A stretch of DNA of 8,779 nucleotides. It comes from Nonlabens sp. (GTDB lineage: Bacteria; Bacteroidota; Bacteroidia; Flavobacteriales; Flavobacteriaceae). The notes under the pieces are model-generated. The model saw only the letters and a program-made list of their open reading frames with translations, searched no databases and had not been told where the DNA came from. Positions 6,292 to 8,779 of this stretch are shown here, piece by piece. Each line of letters opens with the position of its first letter. The first letter of the stretch is position 1. The position numbers were made by a program, and so were the translations under genes. The stretch covers positions 1 through 8,779 of the forward strand of contig JANQTO010000526.1 in the NCBI GenBank assembly GCA_030731685.1, given 5' to 3'.

Positions 6292-6737
6292 AAAAAGTAC
6301 GTATCACCAAAGAATTTTCTTTTGAAACCGGCCATGCACTCTATGGTTACGATGGTAAGTGCCGCAACGTGCACGGGCATAGTTACAAGCTGTCTGTAAC
6401 GGTTATAGGCACGCCTATAAATGACCCGAATAATGTCAAGCACGGTATGGTAATAGATTTTACCGACCTCAAAAACATCGTAAAAGAAGAGATTGTTGAC
6501 CCGTATGACCATGCTACGGTTTTCAACAAGAATACACCACATGTGGAGCTGGCAAAAGAACTTTCCAGCCGAGGGCACGAAGTTATACTTGCCGATTATC
6601 AACCTACTAGCGAAATGATGATTCTAGATTTTGCCGAAAAAATTAAAGCAAGATTGCCAGAGCACATTGAACTATTTGCACTCACCTTAAGAGAAACCGC
6701 GACCAGCTATGCGCAGTGGTTTGCAAGTGACCAGTAG
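6288..6737 (+). CDS. queD: 6-pyruvoyl/6-carboxytetrahydropterin synthase family protein (QueD-like)
   Basis: A 149-residue cytosolic zinc enzyme. QueD converts 7,8-dihydroneopterin triphosphate to 6-carboxy-tetrahydropterin in the preQ0/queuosine pathway of tRNA modification. Zinc ligands His16 (ETGHAL) and His29/His31 (VHGHSY) are present. So are the catalytic Cys25 (GKCRN) and the Asp74-His75 pair (YDHATVFN). The pterin-anchoring Glu136 sits in LRETATSY. PTSE at 106-109 matches the usual PTxE motif. The length is slightly above the roughly 120 residues of short QueD proteins, through a longer loop around residues 80-104. The ATG overlaps the TGA of the upstream microprotein ORF, implying coupling. 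No other queuosine genes are in the window, so a role in another pterin pathway remains possible. Confidence 0.88.
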   Translation: MKKVRITKEFSFETGHALYGYDGKCRNVHGHSYKLSVTVIGTPINDPNNVKHGMVIDFTDLKNIVKEEIVDPYDHATVFNKNTPHVELAKELSSRGHEVILADYQPTSEMMILDFAEKIKARLPEHIELFALTLRETATSYAQWFASDQ

Positions 6738-6745
6738 TTTTATTT

Positions 6746-7648
6746 TTAAATCCAGTCCACAGGATTTTTTAAAACCTCAAGCAACCTCGCCTCTTCACTA
6801 TCAGCAGCCGGCTGGTGGTCATAACGCCATTGCACACGTGGTGGCAAACTCATGAGAATACTTTCTATACGGCCGTTAGTCTTAAGGCCGAAGAGCGTTC
6901 CCTTATCATGCACAAGATTAAATTCCACATAACGACCACGGCGTATTTCCTGCCAGTCGCGCTGAGCATTTGTAAAAGGTAAATCCTTTCGTTTTTCTAC
7001 AATAGGAACGTAAGCATCAAGAAAGTGACTTGCCATGTCCATTTGAAATGCCAGCCAGTCTTCCATGGTAAACTCTGGAGTTGCTTTACAATAATCATAA
7101 AACAAGCCACCTATACCGCGACCTTCTTCTCTATGGGTATTGTGAAAATAAGTGTCGCATTTTTGTTTGAAATCGGCATAGTTTGCAACCTTGTGACGGT
7201 CACAAACGCTTTTACAAACGGTATGAAAGTGTGTGGCATCTTCGTCAAAAAGGTAATAAGGGGTTAGGTCTAAACCACCACCAAACCAAGAGTCCATAAC
7301 CGTACCTTCCTTATCGTACATTTCAAAATACCTGAAATTTGCATGAACCGTCGGAACCATAGGGTTTAATGGGTGAATGACCAGACTTAAACCAGTGGCG
7401 TAAAAATCTAAGTCACCAACCTTAAAATAGGTTTGCATGGCTGGCGGTAATGCGCCGTGAACGGCGCTTATGCTTACGCCACCTTTTTCAAATACATTTC
7501 CATTTTCTAAAACCCTGGAAAAACCGCCACCACCTTCTTCACGAGTCCACTCATCTTCTTTAAAAAGAGCTTTACCGTCAACTTGTTCTAGTTTTTTGGT
7601 AATGGTGTCTTGCAATGTTCTTATGAAATTGTAAAATGGTTCTTTCAT
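6746..7648 (-). CDS. hemF: coproporphyrinogen III oxidase, aerobic (HemF)
   Basis: This is a 300-residue cytosolic enzyme that uses O2 to decarboxylate two propionates of coproporphyrinogen III, giving protoporphyrinogen IX in heme synthesis. The conserved blocks are in the expected order: REEGGGGFSRV (residues 36-46), then ATGLSLVIHPLNPMVP with VHANFRYFE. After these come WFGGGLDLTPYYLF, HREEGRGIGGLFYDY, and near the C-terminus RGRYVEFNLVHDKGTLFGL followed by ESILMSLPP. The length is normal for the family and no active-site loss is seen. Its start codon shares one base with the stop of the upstream EI24 gene (TAATG, 7646-7650), so translation is probably coupled. It is the last gene of the hemE-EI24-hemF unit seen here and converges on the queD-like gene. 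It points to aerobic heme synthesis. Confidence 0.97.
   Translation of the reverse strand: MKEPFYNFIRTLQDTITKKLEQVDGKALFKEDEWTREEGGGGFSRVLENGNVFEKGGVSISAVHGALPPAMQTYFKVGDLDFYATGLSLVIHPLNPMVPTVHANFRYFEMYDKEGTVMDSWFGGGLDLTPYYLFDEDATHFHTVCKSVCDRHKVANYADFKQKCDTYFHNTHREEGRGIGGLFYDYCKATPEFTMEDWLAFQMDMASHFLDAYVPIVEKRKDLPFTNAQRDWQEIRRGRYVEFNLVHDKGTLFGLKTNGRIESILMSLPPRVQWRYDHQPAADSEEARLLEVLKNPVDWI
6748..6770 (+). terminator. weak terminator candidate for the queD-like gene
   Basis: AAATCC (6748-6753) pairs with GGATTT (6762-6767) across an 8-base loop, and the T run continues to 6770 on the plus strand. It lies 11 bases after the queD-like stop but inside the 3' end of the convergent hemF gene. The stem is only six AT-rich pairs, so support is slight. 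Confidence 0.25.
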
Positions 7649-8445
7649 TAGGGTAGTAATACGGTGTCAGTGCTGGGTGATAATTTAATATGATTCAGGC
7701 GATTTTCGGCAATGAGTTTTTCTAGGGTGACGCGCGAGGCTGCGGTTACTGAAAAAGGTAACACGAGAATAATTCCTATCACAGGAATAAAAAGCATACC
7801 CATAAAAACCAGGCCATTACCTACCGCAATACCGCGGTTTGCTTTTACGTAATTGACACTATCTCTATAATTAAAATGACGTTCAAGTGTGTAGTCCATA
7901 TTTCCAAAACCTGCATAGTAGGCTTGTATGAAAAAGGAAAGAATCACAAAAACAATTCCTACAACGGGAATAAAACTCAACAAGGTCAGCGGTATCACCA
8001 TGCAAAACTCATAAATAAGATTACGCATATTTACTCGCAAGCCACGAGCAAGCTGCTCCATGTTTGTGGTTTGTCTATGGGTACTTTGTATTCCTTCACA
8101 TTCACACAAGTGTTTTTCTATACGTTCTGATACAGGTGACATAAACGGCGCGCTAAAGGCGAGCACGAGATGTTTGAAAAGTACAAGTCCTACTAGTAAA
8201 ATAGAAAGAAAAGCGACAATCTCGCTCACAGTAATTACAAATCCAGAACCCCATTCAAACGGGTACATACTAGCGACGTAACCACCCAGATTATCAGAAA
8301 GTCCCCAAGCTGTAAGAATAATAATTCCAAAAAGCACAAAACTGATTACCATGGGAACTAAGAAAAATTCCCATAAGCGCAACTTTCCTATAAATTCTAA
8401 ACCGTCTTTATAAGCCTTGAGTCCTTTGAGAATATTCTTAAACAT
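7648..8445 (-). CDS. EI24/CysZ-family membrane protein
   Basis: A 265-residue inner-membrane protein, close in size to E. coli CysZ, the sulfate permease of this family. Hydrophobic segments lie at roughly residues 27-48, 67-92, 144-172 and 207-236. Family-like motifs are AFSAPFMSPVSERIE (about 101-115) and YYAGFGNMDYTLERH in the loop after the third segment. The gene sits between hemE (4-bp gap) and hemF (one-base overlap), with no sulfur-assimilation gene nearby. That argues against calling it cysZ on name alone. A role linked to heme or porphyrin supply, or to membrane transport needed with it, is inference from position only. The start is ATG at 8445, immediately after the hemE stop. Confidence 0.85.
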   Translation of the reverse strand: MFKNILKGLKAYKDGLEFIGKLRLWEFFLVPMVISFVLFGIIILTAWGLSDNLGGYVASMYPFEWGSGFVITVSEIVAFLSILLVGLVLFKHLVLAFSAPFMSPVSERIEKHLCECEGIQSTHRQTTNMEQLARGLRVNMRNLIYEFCMVIPLTLLSFIPVVGIVFVILSFFIQAYYAGFGNMDYTLERHFNYRDSVNYVKANRGIAVGNGLVFMGMLFIPVIGIILVLPFSVTAASRVTLEKLIAENRLNHIKLSPSTDTVLLP

Positions 8446-8449
8446 AAAA

Positions 8450-8779
8450 CTAGTATTCTTTTACTGCGTCTACAAATGCTTGCGCATTAGGAACAGGAAT
8501 ATTTGGCAGGATACCATGACCTAGGTTTGCGATGTATTTGTCTTTTCCAAATTCATCAATCATTTGTTTCACCATTTTTTTAATGGTTGCTGGTGGTGAT
8601 AATAACCTGCTTGGGTCGAAGTTTCCTTGTAGCGTAATATTTCCACCAGTAAGGTATCGTGCATTGCGTGCTGTACAGGTCCAGTCTACACCTATCGCGC
8701 TCGCACCACTTTTTGCCATATCGCCGAGTGCATACCAGCATCCTTTTCCAAAAACGATAACTTGTGTTTCATCTTTAAG
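8450..8779 (-). CDS. hemE: uroporphyrinogen decarboxylase (HemE), N-terminal part outside window
   Basis: The frame enters at the right edge and ends with TAG at 8450-8452, showing the last 109 residues, about a third of a normal HemE. HemE removes four acetate carboxyls from uroporphyrinogen III to make coproporphyrinogen III in the cytosol. Visible conserved blocks are [32 protein letters not shown] and [25 protein letters not shown]. The GNxDP and NLGHG motifs are hallmarks of the family. The ATG at 8719 is internal, because conserved sequence continues upstream of it to the edge. It leads the operon segment hemE-EI24-hemF. The promoter lies outside the window. Confidence 0.96.
   Translation of the reverse strand, partial: LKDETQVIVFGKGCWYALGDMAKSGASAIGVDWTCTARNARYLTGGNITLQGNFDPSRLLSPPATIKKMVKQMIDEFGKDKYIANLGHGILPNIPVPNAQAFVDAVKEY

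Noticed and set aside
6225..6602. Minus-strand open frame of 125 codons opposite the queD-like gene
   Set aside because: It is antisense to a well-supported enzyme gene, with no motif or promoter of its own.
1..8779. Defence system, phage, CRISPR, insertion sequence or secondary-metabolite cluster
   Set aside because: All substantial frames are explained by housekeeping or common accessory families, and no repeat arrays, transposases or toxin-antitoxin pairs were seen.

Overview
The window looks like an ordinary chromosomal segment from a marine-type Flavobacteriaceae bacterium (Bacteroidota). The reasons are AT-rich DNA, TAnnTTTG-type -7 promoter elements, a Bacteroidota-style AddB-like nuclease, weak Shine-Dalgarno sites, and an oxygen-dependent heme gene cluster in the order hemE - EI24 - hemF. 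Genus is not certain. A repeated CGCTTTCGCGAAAGCG palindrome brings Nonlabens/Dokdonia-type genomes to mind, but that is recall and was not searched.

Left part, plus strand: a 5'-truncated PD-(D/E)XK nuclease of the AddB/RecB type (2-2644) is followed after one base by a cytosolic alpha/beta hydrolase (2646-3491), probably in one transcription unit. A secreted outer-membrane beta-barrel protein of unknown role follows (3628-4551). It ends at a perfect 36-bp palindromic terminator, which is shared with a tRNA-Ala(GGC) gene converging on it from the minus strand (4632-4705).

Middle part: the tRNA gene is divergent from a MATE-family efflux transporter with a GTG start (4784-6118). Next come the second copy of the 16-bp palindrome, a good -7 element, and a short ORF for a 33-residue single-span membrane peptide (6190-6291). 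Its stop codon overlaps the start of a QueD-like 6-carboxytetrahydropterin synthase gene (6288-6737).

Right part, minus strand, read from the right edge: the C-terminal part of hemE (uroporphyrinogen decarboxylase, cut by the window edge), a CysZ/EI24-type membrane protein, and hemF (aerobic coproporphyrinogen III oxidase). These three are packed with a 4-bp gap and a TAATG overlap. They form a heme-biosynthesis operon that converges on the queD-like gene with 8 bases between stop codons.

I saw no phage, insertion sequence, CRISPR array, toxin-antitoxin pair or defence island, and no convincing new multi-gene system. The items most worth a second look are the repeated palindrome (one copy inside a coding region), the microprotein coupled to the queD-like gene, and the EI24 membrane protein locked between two heme enzymes.
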